Below are positions 1-7,323 of a stretch of DNA of 14,031 bases, piece after piece. The DNA is from Scatomonas sp963661545 (GTDB lineage Bacteria > Bacillota > Clostridia > Lachnospirales > Lachnospiraceae): the NCBI GenBank assembly GCA_963661545.1, contig CAVLCU010000066.1:1-14031 (forward strand). Reading direction: 5' to 3'. Position numbers and translations under genes: made by a program. Position 1 is the first letter of the stretch. Each line of letters begins with the position of its first letter. The notes under the pieces were generated by a model. It was given only the letters and a program-made list of their open reading frames with translations. It searched no databases and had not been told where the DNA came from.

Positions 1-2
1 CC

Positions 3-59
3 ACCGATGCAATGGCTGCCAAAACTGTGGATATTTTTGAAAAGGCTGTCAACGTCTGA
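3..59 (+). CDS. 3' end of a plus-strand gene, possibly a tyrosine-recombinase integrase (partial)
   Basis: An open frame enters from the left edge and ends at TGA (57-59). Its last residues are TDAMAAKTVDIFEKAVNV. What is seen is only this 18-residue tail. Integrases of clostridial integrative elements commonly end with a Y-x-H-(V/A)-T-D-x-M-type segment followed by a short amphipathic helix just after the catalytic tyrosine, and this tail fits that pattern. The catalytic residues lie outside the window. The gene converges on the truncated CoA-transferase at 154-1395, and directly repeated short motifs follow its stop, as expected when an integrase sits next to its attachment site. The assignment is an inference from a very short sequence; it could be the end of another plus-strand gene. 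Confidence 0.4.
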   Translation, partial: TDAMAAKTVDIFEKAVNV

Positions 60-64
60 AAAAA

Positions 65-86
65 CCGTTGACAAACCGTTGACAAA
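65..86 (+). repeat. Tandem 11-bp direct repeat ccgttgacaaa, possible integrase arm sites
   Basis: Two perfect abutting copies of ccgttgacaaa occupy 65-75 and 76-86. The reverse complement of the core cgttgac lies at 48-54, inside the end of the partial plus-strand gene. Short repeats just behind an integrase gene often bind the integrase arm domain. That role is inferred here from position only. Confidence 0.45.
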
Positions 87-153
87 ACACAGGTTTTTAG
101 TGGTATCAAGTCAAAAAAGTTCGCTTATTTACTGCATAGTTGGCAAAAAGTTT

Positions 154-1395
154 CTATATGGAGGTTCCCTTGAGATTGACCATGCCATATTCCGTCACCA
201 GATATTGGACATTGGCCCGAGTACAGGTCACAACGCCTCCCGGCGTAAGGGTGGGTCTAATCCGAGAGCTTATGGAACCATCCTTATTCTTCACCGTAGA
301 AGAGCAGCAGATAAAGCTTTTGCCCCCCTTGGATTGATAGGCTCCCAGGACAAAGTCCAGCTGGCCTCCTGCTCCGCTGATATGGCGGGTTCCTGCCGTC
401 TCTGAGGCCACCTGGCCAAACAGATCCACCTCCACTGCGTTATTAATAGACATAAAATTGTCCAGATCTGAAATAATCCTGGTGTCATTGACATAGTCCA
501 CCGGAGCGGCCATCATTTCTTGATTTTCATCAATATAGTCATATAATTTCCTCGAACCTGCAGCAAAGGTATATACCTGCAGCCCCCTATCATGTACCTT
601 ACGGGCTCCCGTGATCTTTCCTGCCAGGGCAATATCCACAAAGGCGTCCACATACATCTCCGTATGTACCCCCAGATCCTTGAGATCACTCTGGGCAATC
701 AAGGAACCCACGGCATTGGGCATGCCGCCGATGCCCAGCTGCAGACAGGCTCCATCCGGAATCTCCGGAACGATCAGATTGGCCACAGCCTGATCTACCT
801 TTGACACCTTGCCTGCGCCCATTTCAGCAATCTGCGGATCATCCCCCTCCACCACCATGTCTACCTGGTCGATATGAATATTTACCTCATGGCCATAACA
901 GGTGGGCATATTTTCATTGACCTCTACGATGATGGTATCCGCACATTCAATAGCCGCCGACAGCTGGGAGGCATTCAGGCCAAAATTAAAATATCCATGC
1001 TTATCCATGGGCGTCACCTGGAGCATCAAAACATCCAAATGCTTGATATTATTGCGATAGTAACTCGGCATTTCCGAATAACGCAGCACATTATAATAAC
1101 CAAATCCCTGGTCTATGAACTTACGCTCGATGCCGGAAGTATGCCAGGAATTCCAATTGATCCGATCCACCGCATCCGGCACCTGGGTCACAGCCGGTGG
1201 CCACAGGGCAATCCCGCCCCGAAAATTCAGATGGTCTAACTTGGGCTCCGCTTTTAATCGGTCTGCCAATGCCCGATCCAGGGCATCCGGATGACTGGTG
1301 CAAAAGCCATAATCAATCCACATACCGGATTGAATCACCTTCACCGCTTCTTGAGCCGTAACATGCTTTTGGTCATATTGTTCCTTGTAACCCAT
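154..1395 (-). CDS. but: Butyryl-CoA:acetate-type CoA-transferase, C-terminally truncated
   Basis: Class I acyl-CoA:carboxylate CoA-transferase of the acetyl-CoA hydrolase/transferase family, which moves CoA between an acyl-CoA (classically butyryl-CoA) and a free acid such as acetate in the cytoplasm. Visible marks are GIGGMPNAV at residues 221-229, the catalytic glutamate E246 in GVHTEMYVDAF, and the C-terminal GAGGQLDFVLGA motif. From memory the sequence tracks clostridial butyryl-CoA:acetate CoA-transferases closely, including WNSWHTSGIERK. Family members run to about 440-450 residues and continue after VTEYGMVNLKG with an ERA..LI.IAHPDFR block. Here the frame reads GTSI and stops at 413 residues, so about 30 residues are missing and none of the block is found downstream in any frame. 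The start is ATG with GGGAGG upstream. It is the last gene of the run. Activity of the shortened protein is doubtful, so it may be a pseudogene. Confidence 0.85.
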   Translation of the reverse strand: MGYKEQYDQKHVTAQEAVKVIQSGMWIDYGFCTSHPDALDRALADRLKAEPKLDHLNFRGGIALWPPAVTQVPDAVDRINWNSWHTSGIERKFIDQGFGYYNVLRYSEMPSYYRNNIKHLDVLMLQVTPMDKHGYFNFGLNASQLSAAIECADTIIVEVNENMPTCYGHEVNIHIDQVDMVVEGDDPQIAEMGAGKVSKVDQAVANLIVPEIPDGACLQLGIGGMPNAVGSLIAQSDLKDLGVHTEMYVDAFVDIALAGKITGARKVHDRGLQVYTFAAGSRKLYDYIDENQEMMAAPVDYVNDTRIISDLDNFMSINNAVEVDLFGQVASETAGTRHISGAGGQLDFVLGAYQSKGGKSFICCSSTVKNKDGSISSRIRPTLTPGGVVTCTRANVQYLVTEYGMVNLKGTSI

Positions 1396-1450
1396 TTCCT
1401 CTTCCTCCCTCAGGAGCTCCTATGAAAGCCCCGCCTTTCCTTTTAAAGAC

Positions 1451-1480
1451 AGCCTGCAGCAAACAAGTCTGCTGCAGGCT
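1451..1480 (-). terminator. Perfect 11-bp stem-loop in the etfA-CoA-transferase gap, weak terminator or processing hairpin
   Basis: Arms agcctgcagca (1451-1461) and tgctgcaggct (1470-1480) are perfectly complementary around an 8-nt loop. On the minus strand the stem is followed by GTCTTTAAAAG, a poor U-tract. It is more likely a partial terminator or an mRNA-stabilising hairpin between etfA and the last gene than a strong stop. Confidence 0.45.
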
Positions 1481-1520
1481 GAATCTACCCCCTTTGCCTT
1501 CTCATCCCGAATTCAGGACT

Positions 1521-1570
1521 CTTCTATACTCTTCTATACTCTTCTATACTCTTCTATACACTTTTATACA
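1521..1570. repeat. 10-bp tandem repeat cttctatact, five units
   Basis: Three exact copies of cttctatact (1521-1550) are followed by cttctataca and cttttataca. The array lies in the 187-bp gap between etfA and the truncated CoA-transferase, just downstream of the etfA stop. The period is close to one helical turn. It does not code, and its function is unknown. Confidence 0.9.
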
Positions 1571-1582
1571 TCTTCTGTCCGA

Positions 1583-2590
1583 TTATGCCCGGCTCTTCTT
1601 GATCTCCTCAATGAGAATGGGAATCACGACCTTCAGGTCCCCCACCACGCTATAATCTGCCACATCGAAAATAGGAGCCTCCGGATCCTTATTGATGGCT
1701 ACGATAGTATCAGAACCGCTCATTCCTGCCAGATGCTGAATGGCCCCGGAGATCCCACAAGCGATATAAAGCTTGGGGCCTACGGTCTTGCCGGTCTGAC
1801 CTACCTGGTGGGCATGGGGGATCCAGCCGGAATCCACAGCTGCCCGGGAAGCTCCTACTACGCCTCCCAGCAGAGTGGCCAATTCCTCCAGGGGAGCAAA
1901 TCCCTCCGGACCGCCTACTCCCCGGCCGCCGGATACGATAATATCTGCGCCCTCCAGATCCACATTGCCTGCTCCGGTCTCCTGCAGGATCTCAATGATC
2001 CGGGTTCGAATCTTGTCTGCCTCTATATGGATATCCTCGCGAATCACCTCAGCCTTTCCTGCTTCCTTCTTTTCCCCCTTCTTGAAGACGCCGGGACGTA
2101 CCGTACCGATCTGGGGTCTGTGATTGGGGCATTGAATGGTAGCCATCAGATTGCCCCCGAAGGCCGGACGTGTCCAGGCCATGTTGCCGCTTTCTTCATC
2201 CACATCCAGGGCAGTACAATCTGCCGTCAGGCCCGTCTGCAGACGGCAGGAAACTCTGGGACCCAAGTCGCGTCCTACATTCGTAGCGCCGATCATCAAG
2301 GTGGTGGGACCGTATTTCTCTACCAGGGTGCAGATGGCTGTCGCATAAGCATCCGTTGTATACTGGGTATACTCCTGACCCTCTACCACGATTACCTTGT
2401 CTGCGCCGTAGGCACTGGCCTCCCCTATGGCGTCCTCCAACTGATTCCCGATAATCAGGGCCACCAGCTTGCCTCCTTGTTTATCCGCAAGACGTCTGCC
2501 CGGATTCAGTAATTCCAGCCCTACGTTCCTTGCCTTTCCCTGCTCGTCTGTTTCTACAAATACCCATAAATCCTGATTCTTTGCTTCCAT
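1583..2590 (-). CDS. etfA: Electron transfer flavoprotein alpha subunit
   Basis: EtfA (335 aa) forms a cytoplasmic heterodimer with EtfB. It carries the redox FAD that exchanges electrons with acyl-CoA dehydrogenases. The C-terminal FAD domain is complete: SGGRG at 220-224, SRA at 248-250, GQTGKTVGPKLYIACGISGA from 264, and AINKDPEAPIFDVADY at 298-313. There is no N-terminal ferredoxin extension. The start is ATG (2588-2590), with GGAGG six bases upstream. The gene follows the Bcd-like dehydrogenase after 30 bp and is separated from etfB by that gene, an unusual order. It is very likely co-transcribed with etfB. Whether the complex bifurcates electrons to ferredoxin cannot be settled from the sequence by eye. 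Confidence 0.96.
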   Translation of the reverse strand: MEAKNQDLWVFVETDEQGKARNVGLELLNPGRRLADKQGGKLVALIIGNQLEDAIGEASAYGADKVIVVEGQEYTQYTTDAYATAICTLVEKYGPTTLMIGATNVGRDLGPRVSCRLQTGLTADCTALDVDEESGNMAWTRPAFGGNLMATIQCPNHRPQIGTVRPGVFKKGEKKEAGKAEVIREDIHIEADKIRTRIIEILQETGAGNVDLEGADIIVSGGRGVGGPEGFAPLEELATLLGGVVGASRAAVDSGWIPHAHQVGQTGKTVGPKLYIACGISGAIQHLAGMSGSDTIVAINKDPEAPIFDVADYSVVGDLKVVIPILIEEIKKSRA

Positions 2591-2620
2591 ATCTATCCTC
2601 CGATCTCTCTAATCCGTCCT

Positions 2621-3763
2621 TTATTTTACTCCCATCCAGGAGGAGATGACCATCTTCTGTACCTCTGAGGTTCCTTCATAAATCTCCGTAATCTTGGCAT
2701 CTCTCATCATACGCTCCATGGGATATTCCTTGATATAACCATAACCGCCGAAGAGCTGCAGGCACCTGCGGGTCACGTCGCTGGCTGTCTCGGATGCCAC
2801 CAGCTTGGCCATGGCTGCCAGATGACTATAGGGCTCATGCTGATCCTTGGCATGGGCGGCCTGATAAACCAGCAATCTGGCTGCTTCCGTCATGGCCTGC
2901 ATGGAGGCAAGCTCAAACTGGGTATTCTGGAACTTGGACAGGGGTCTGCCAAACTGCTGTCTGGTCTTCACATATTCCACCGTCTCATCAATAGCCCCCT
3001 GGGCGATACCCAGAGCCTGGGCTGCAATACCGATCCGACCGCCGTCCAGGGTCATCATAGCAATCTTAAAGCCCTTTCCTTCCTCACCCAGGAGGTTCTC
3101 CGCCGGTACAATACAGTCTTCAAATACCAGCTCGCAGGTAGAAGATGCCCGGATTCCCATCTTATCTTCATGCTTTCCTATAGAGAATCCCTGGTAACCC
3201 TTTTCTACAATAAATGCGGATATCCCCCTGGTTCCGGCTTCTTTATCGGTCATGGCGAAGATGACATAGACTTCTGCCGGTCCCGCATTGGTAATAAAGA
3301 TTTTGCTGCCGTTCAGCACATAGTGATCCCCATCCTTCACTGCCACTGTTTTCTGACCGGAAGCATCCGTACCTGCCCCGGGCTCTGTCAGCCCGAAGGC
3401 ACCCAGCTTCTGACCGGAGGCCAGGGGAATCAGATACTTCTGCTTCTGTTCCTCTGTGCCAAACATATAGATGGGAGTGGCACACAGGGATGTATGGGCA
3501 GAAACGATAACCCCCGTAGAGGCGCAGACCTTGGAAATCTCTTCTACACACTGGGCATAGGACAGATTGTCCATATCAGCTCCCCCATAGGACTCGGGAA
3601 AGGGAATTCCCAACAAGCCCATCTCCGCCATAGCCGCCACCGTTTCCTCCGGAAACCGTTCTGTCTTGTCAATCTCCGCTGCCAAAGGCTTTACCTTCTT
3701 CTGGGCGAAATCTCTGTACATCTCAATCAACTCTGCGTGGGCATCATCTATAAAAATACTCAT
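2621..3763 (-). CDS. Acyl-CoA dehydrogenase, butyryl-CoA dehydrogenase-like
   Basis: FAD-dependent acyl-CoA dehydrogenase (380 aa, normal length) that interconverts an acyl-CoA and a 2,3-enoyl-CoA with Etf as electron partner. Marks are GVIVSAHTSLCATP, FGLTEPGAGTDASG, the substrate and FAD loop FITNAG, DGGRIGIAAQALG, and the C-terminal LFGGYGYIKEYPMERMMRDA block. The catalytic base E363 sits in IYEGTSEVQ. From memory it matches clostridial Bcd along most of its length, so a short-chain acyl-CoA is the likely substrate class. The neighbourhood has no crotonase, thiolase or hbd, so this is not the standard butyrate operon and a specialised enoyl-CoA reductase is equally possible. The start is ATG with an AAGGA site five bases away. 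It lies between etfB and etfA. Confidence 0.93.
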   Translation of the reverse strand: MSIFIDDAHAELIEMYRDFAQKKVKPLAAEIDKTERFPEETVAAMAEMGLLGIPFPESYGGADMDNLSYAQCVEEISKVCASTGVIVSAHTSLCATPIYMFGTEEQKQKYLIPLASGQKLGAFGLTEPGAGTDASGQKTVAVKDGDHYVLNGSKIFITNAGPAEVYVIFAMTDKEAGTRGISAFIVEKGYQGFSIGKHEDKMGIRASSTCELVFEDCIVPAENLLGEEGKGFKIAMMTLDGGRIGIAAQALGIAQGAIDETVEYVKTRQQFGRPLSKFQNTQFELASMQAMTEAARLLVYQAAHAKDQHEPYSHLAAMAKLVASETASDVTRRCLQLFGGYGYIKEYPMERMMRDAKITEIYEGTSEVQKMVISSWMGVK

Positions 3764-3828
3764 ACCTATCCTTACCTCCCATTCTACACGCGCAGCTCTT
3801 CTTGAACTGCCACTCTACTCTACACACA

Positions 3829-3932
3829 AACCACTCACCACTACCCTCTAACCACTCACCACTAGCCACTAACCACTGCCTCACCCCTCTAACCACTAGC
3901 CACTAACCACTAACCACTGCCTCTAACCACTG
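3829..3932. repeat. Degenerate 7-bp tandem repeat (RNCCACT family) between etfB and the dehydrogenase
   Basis: The 177-bp gap 3764-3940 is largely filled with 7-bp units of the form aaccact, agccact or caccact. There are eleven CCACT copies in this block and one more just outside it. A higher-order unit beginning ccctctaaccact recurs at 3844 and 3885, and a near copy (gcctctaaccact) starts at 3919. Read on the minus strand it is a purine- and T-rich AGTGGTT/AGTGGCT array in the mRNA. No coding sense is apparent. Copy number may vary between strains. Confidence 0.9.
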
Positions 3933-3940
3933 CCCTTTCA

Positions 3941-4741
3941 TCAAATCATCCCAGCGCCGCTAAGCATAGCATACAGCTTTCTGCCGGAGTCCTCTGGGGT
4001 TTCTTCCTGGATCTTGATTCCTCCCTGCTTACGAGGCGGGGTAAAGGATTTCTTCACCTTGGTGGGGGATCCCTTCAGGCCGATTTTTTCCCGATCTACC
4101 GGAATATCCTCCACCGTCAGGGTGGGAATCTCCACCTTGTTGGCTTTCATCTTAGACTTGATAGTGGGGAAGCGGGGATCGAAGGCCGGTTTGGTCACAG
4201 TCACCACGCAGGGCATCCTGGCACCTACCACCTGATATCCGTCTGTTGTCTCCTTCTTCACGATCATCTCATCCCCTTCCGGATGAGCCTCCACCGCATA
4301 GGTCACCTGGGGATAATCCAGATGCTCTGCGATCTCCGGTCCCACCTGGGCGGTATCGCCGTCAATGGCCTGTTTTCCGCAAAGGATCAGATCAAATTTT
4401 CCTTCTGTCTCTTCCAGCTTTTGGATGGCACAGGTCAGCGTATAGCTGGTAGCCAGGGTATCGGCTCCCCCGAAAGCTCTGTCACTGACCAGGTAAGCAG
4501 CATCTCCGCCCACGGCAAGGCCTTCCTTCAAGGCTTCCTTGGCCTGCTGGGGACCCATGGACAGGAGAACGATCCTAGTCTGGGGATCGGCATCCTTAAT
4601 CCTGGCTGCAATCTCCAAAGCATAAGCGTCAAAGGGATTCACAATACTGGGAACTCCTGCCCGCATCAATGTATTTGTCTCCGGATTAATCTTAATCTCT
4701 GTGGTATCCGGAACCTGTTTGATACATACTAAAATTTTCAT
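3941..4741 (-). CDS. etfB: Electron transfer flavoprotein beta subunit
   Basis: EtfB (266 aa) is the second Etf subunit. It binds AMP or, in bifurcating complexes, a second FAD. Diagnostic features are the N-terminus MKILVCIKQVPDTTEIKI, VNPFDAYALE at 34-43, the nucleotide-binding segment GKQAIDGDTAQVGPE at 122-136, and TVTKPAFDPRFPTIKSKMKA in the recognition-loop region. The DGDTAQVGP motif is typical of clostridial EtfB. Bifurcation would have to be shown by phylogeny or biochemistry. The start is ATG, with AGAGG upstream. It follows the hydrolase gene after 28 bp. A 177-bp repeat-filled gap separates it from the next gene, the Bcd-like dehydrogenase, instead of etfA following directly. Confidence 0.96.
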   Translation of the reverse strand: MKILVCIKQVPDTTEIKINPETNTLMRAGVPSIVNPFDAYALEIAARIKDADPQTRIVLLSMGPQQAKEALKEGLAVGGDAAYLVSDRAFGGADTLATSYTLTCAIQKLEETEGKFDLILCGKQAIDGDTAQVGPEIAEHLDYPQVTYAVEAHPEGDEMIVKKETTDGYQVVGARMPCVVTVTKPAFDPRFPTIKSKMKANKVEIPTLTVEDIPVDREKIGLKGSPTKVKKSFTPPRKQGGIKIQEETPEDSGRKLYAMLSGAGMI

Positions 4742-4769
4742 ACCTTTTACCTCTTCTTTCTTGATATAC

Positions 4770-5663
4770 TTATACTTTCCTATAGAGAATCCGTCCCCTC
4801 TTTACCTGAATCTCCAGCTTTTTGCTGTCTGTCAGGTATTCCAGCCCACTTCTAAGGATCCGCTCCGCCATTCTGGCATGGGAAGGATTCTTTACCTTCC
4901 AATGCTGCCGGGGAATGACCTGCTCCAAGGCCTCCTCCAGGAAAAACTGGCTGTCCAGAAGCTCCCACATCTCCTGCAGGATCCCCTGATAAAGCCGGAT
5001 ATTGGCCTCCGCCAGCCCTTCCAGCTCCCGGACAGGTCCGCCGTGCGCCAGGATCCAGGCCTGAGCCGGTATCTGGCTGATCTCCTTCATCGTCTGAAAG
5101 GCCAACTGCCAATCCAGCATATAGGCCAGGGATTGATCTGCCAGAATCTCCTTGCCCATCAGGGCATCTCCCACATACAGAACCCCGTCCTGGGTTCGAT
5201 AACCCACATGGCTGGCTGCATGCCCCGGCAGGGGAAACTGCCAAAAGGTGATCCCCTCCAGACAAAACTGTCTCTCCCAGGGAAAGAGCAAGCGGTCTGC
5301 CTGACAGACCATATAACCCACCTTTCGCTGAATCTCCTCCGCCGTGCTGGAATAAAAGCAGGTCTTCAGGCTGGTGGCGTCCTTTACACTTCCGGCATCC
5401 ATAGCCGTCATCACCAGCTTGGCTCCCATTTCTTCTTGCAGCAGCCGGTGATTGCCCATATGATCAAAATGGGCATGACTGGTCAGGACGGCCAGGATAT
5501 GAATCCCTTCCCGATTCAGATATTCCATCAGCTGACTTCCCTCATAGCTGAGTCCGGAATCCATCAGGATCCACTCTCTGTCACTGACCCGATAGACAGG
5601 CAGACTGTTGGAATCCATATGCAGACATCCGGTTCTCCCCCTGATCTCTTGGTAGTCTATCAT
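4770..5663 (-). CDS. Metallo-beta-lactamase-fold hydrolase
   Basis: Cytoplasmic metallohydrolase of 297 aa with the MBL signature HAHFDH at about residues 63-68. Further metal ligands are the histidine in PGHAASHVGY, the bridging aspartate in YVGDALMG, and a late histidine in LAHGGP. This is the glyoxalase II-like branch. Members cleave thioesters, lactones and other esters, so acyl-CoA or acylthioester hydrolysis would suit the operon, but this is inference. The chosen ATG (5661-5663) has GGAGGAGG three bases before it. An upstream TTG (5688-5690) in the same frame lacks a comparable site. The start lies 83 bp inside the end of the CoA-ligase gene, so the two are probably translationally coupled. 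In place of a thiolase it could release the end product. Confidence 0.85.
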   Translation of the reverse strand: MIDYQEIRGRTGCLHMDSNSLPVYRVSDREWILMDSGLSYEGSQLMEYLNREGIHILAVLTSHAHFDHMGNHRLLQEEMGAKLVMTAMDAGSVKDATSLKTCFYSSTAEEIQRKVGYMVCQADRLLFPWERQFCLEGITFWQFPLPGHAASHVGYRTQDGVLYVGDALMGKEILADQSLAYMLDWQLAFQTMKEISQIPAQAWILAHGGPVRELEGLAEANIRLYQGILQEMWELLDSQFFLEEALEQVIPRQHWKVKNPSHARMAERILRSGLEYLTDSKKLEIQVKRGRILYRKV

Positions 5664-7281
5664 CTTCCTCCTCCAGCCTTTCCCTGGCAATCTGCCTCAG
5701 TTTGTACTTCTGAATCTTTCCGTTGGTGGTACGGGGCCAGCAGGAGCTGGATTCAAAGAAAAATCGGTGGGGCACCTGGAAGGGCGCCAGATTTTTCCTG
5801 CACCATTCCCGAATGGTCTCCTGGCTCTCCTGCCCCCCCTGACCATTATCGATAAAAGCCACACCGATCCAGCCCAGCTTGGGATCCGGAACTCCCACGG
5901 TTTCCACGGCCTCCACCCCCGGGCACCTCTGGATTACCCGATCCAGAAACTGAGGGGAAACATTTTCCCCGTTAATTTTGTAGATGTCATTGCACCTTCC
6001 CAGCAAACGCAGATAGCCATTTTCCTCAAAATAACCGATATCACCTGTCCGAAACCAGCCCTCCGGGGTAAAAGCCCGCTCTGTGGCTTTCGGATCCCGG
6101 TAATAGCCCTTGGTCACCACCGGTCCCTTGCAGATCAATTCCCCGAATTCCCTGGCAGCCGCCTCTTTGCCGTCTGCCAATACCACCCGATAGGAAATGA
6201 GCTTATTCTCCCATTTGGGGACCCCCGCAGGCCCTCCCTCCAGAATCTTTCCTACATAATCTACCGTGGTTTCCAGGGAATCCCTGGGATCCGTCTGCAG
6301 GGAAGCCCCGCAGACCTCCGTCATGCCATATCCGGTAATGACTTCTCGGTTGGGAAATCTCTCCCGGATCTCCCTCCAGAGATTCTTAGGGCAGGCACTG
6401 GCCGAGCAATAGATAGCCTTCAGCTTTCCCAGGTCTGTCTTTTCCAGATTCGGTGATTCCAGCAATTTCTGCATAATGAAGGGAACACTGAGGATATCAT
6501 TGACTCCTGTTGCCTCCATCTGGCCAAGAGCTGTCTCCGCCTGAAACTTATCCCGCAGGGTCACCAGGCTTCCCTCCATGATGACTGCACACAGGAGACC
6601 TTCTACATATCCATAGACATGATAGAGAGGAATGGGAACATAGAATCTCCAGCCAAATTCCAGCCCCCGGTTCAGGCAGGATGCGAAAGCTGCCCGCAGC
6701 AACCCGGAATGGGTCAGCATGACTCCTTTGGGATTGCCCGTACTGCCCGAGGTAAAAATAATGTCACACAAGGCCTCCCCCCGCCCTGGCTGGAGGCTGC
6801 TGTCAGCCGACCCCGACTTCGCCTGTGGATTCCTGCCCACCTCCCGCAATTCCTCCCAGGCCATAATTTTGACAGGGAGATCTTCCAGGCCATGGGACAG
6901 ATCCTGCCGGTCCGTGACCAAGAGCCGGGCTTTCGTCCTTTCCAGGATATAGCGGATCTCCCCGATCCCACACTGGCGGTTGATGGGAACCTTGACGGCT
7001 CCCAACCTGGCTGCCCCGAAGGTAAATGCGGCAAATTCCACCCGATTTCCCATCAATATCGCTACCGGCTCCCCAGGCCTGACCCCCAGAGTCCTCATGG
7101 CCTCTGCCGACTCACGAGCCATGTGCCCCACTTGCCCGTAACTATAGGAAAGGGCATCGTCTATGTAGAAGATTTCCTGGGAACATGCTTTCTCCGTTCT
7201 TTCAAACCACTCCCAGATCGTCAGGTTCTCCCACCTGGGATACCTGCCTAAGATTCTCCCCCGCCGTTCCTCTAGTGTCAT
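5581..7281 (-). CDS. Acyl-CoA ligase (AMP-forming)
   Basis: ANL-superfamily carboxylate:CoA ligase (566 aa). It forms an acyl-adenylate from ATP and then the CoA thioester. Core motifs are the P-loop FTSGSTGNPKGVMLTH at about 176-191, GYGMTE at 317-322, GWFRTGDIG at about 408-416, GRCNDIYKINGEN at about 428-440, and the catalytic lysine K522 in TTNGKIQKYK. The overall layout resembles CaiC-like and medium-chain ligases, but the substrate pocket cannot be read by eye. The last 25 or so residues after ARERL extend beyond the usual family end and overlap the start of the hydrolase gene. The start is ATG with AAGGAG upstream, 42 bp after the CoA-transferase stop. With two CoA-transferases in the same run it gives the locus an ATP-dependent route of activation as well as a CoA-exchange route. 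Confidence 0.92.
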   Translation of the reverse strand: MTLEERRGRILGRYPRWENLTIWEWFERTEKACSQEIFYIDDALSYSYGQVGHMARESAEAMRTLGVRPGEPVAILMGNRVEFAAFTFGAARLGAVKVPINRQCGIGEIRYILERTKARLLVTDRQDLSHGLEDLPVKIMAWEELREVGRNPQAKSGSADSSLQPGRGEALCDIIFTSGSTGNPKGVMLTHSGLLRAAFASCLNRGLEFGWRFYVPIPLYHVYGYVEGLLCAVIMEGSLVTLRDKFQAETALGQMEATGVNDILSVPFIMQKLLESPNLEKTDLGKLKAIYCSASACPKNLWREIRERFPNREVITGYGMTEVCGASLQTDPRDSLETTVDYVGKILEGGPAGVPKWENKLISYRVVLADGKEAAAREFGELICKGPVVTKGYYRDPKATERAFTPEGWFRTGDIGYFEENGYLRLLGRCNDIYKINGENVSPQFLDRVIQRCPGVEAVETVGVPDPKLGWIGVAFIDNGQGGQESQETIREWCRKNLAPFQVPHRFFFESSSCWPRTTNGKIQKYKLRQIARERLEEEDDRLPRDQGENRMSAYGFQQSACLSGQ

Positions 7282-7323
7282 AGCTTCCGCTCCTTCTTGT
7301 CCCGGTGACAGCCATGCTCTTGC

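Noticed and set aside
7..405. Plus-strand open frame of 132 codons at the left edge
   Set aside because: It runs antisense through the CoA-transferase gene and has no recognisable features. The adjacent frame ending at 59 is the more plausible gene end.
3829..3932. CRISPR-like array
   Set aside because: Repeats are 7 bp and contiguous, without unique spacers or cas genes.
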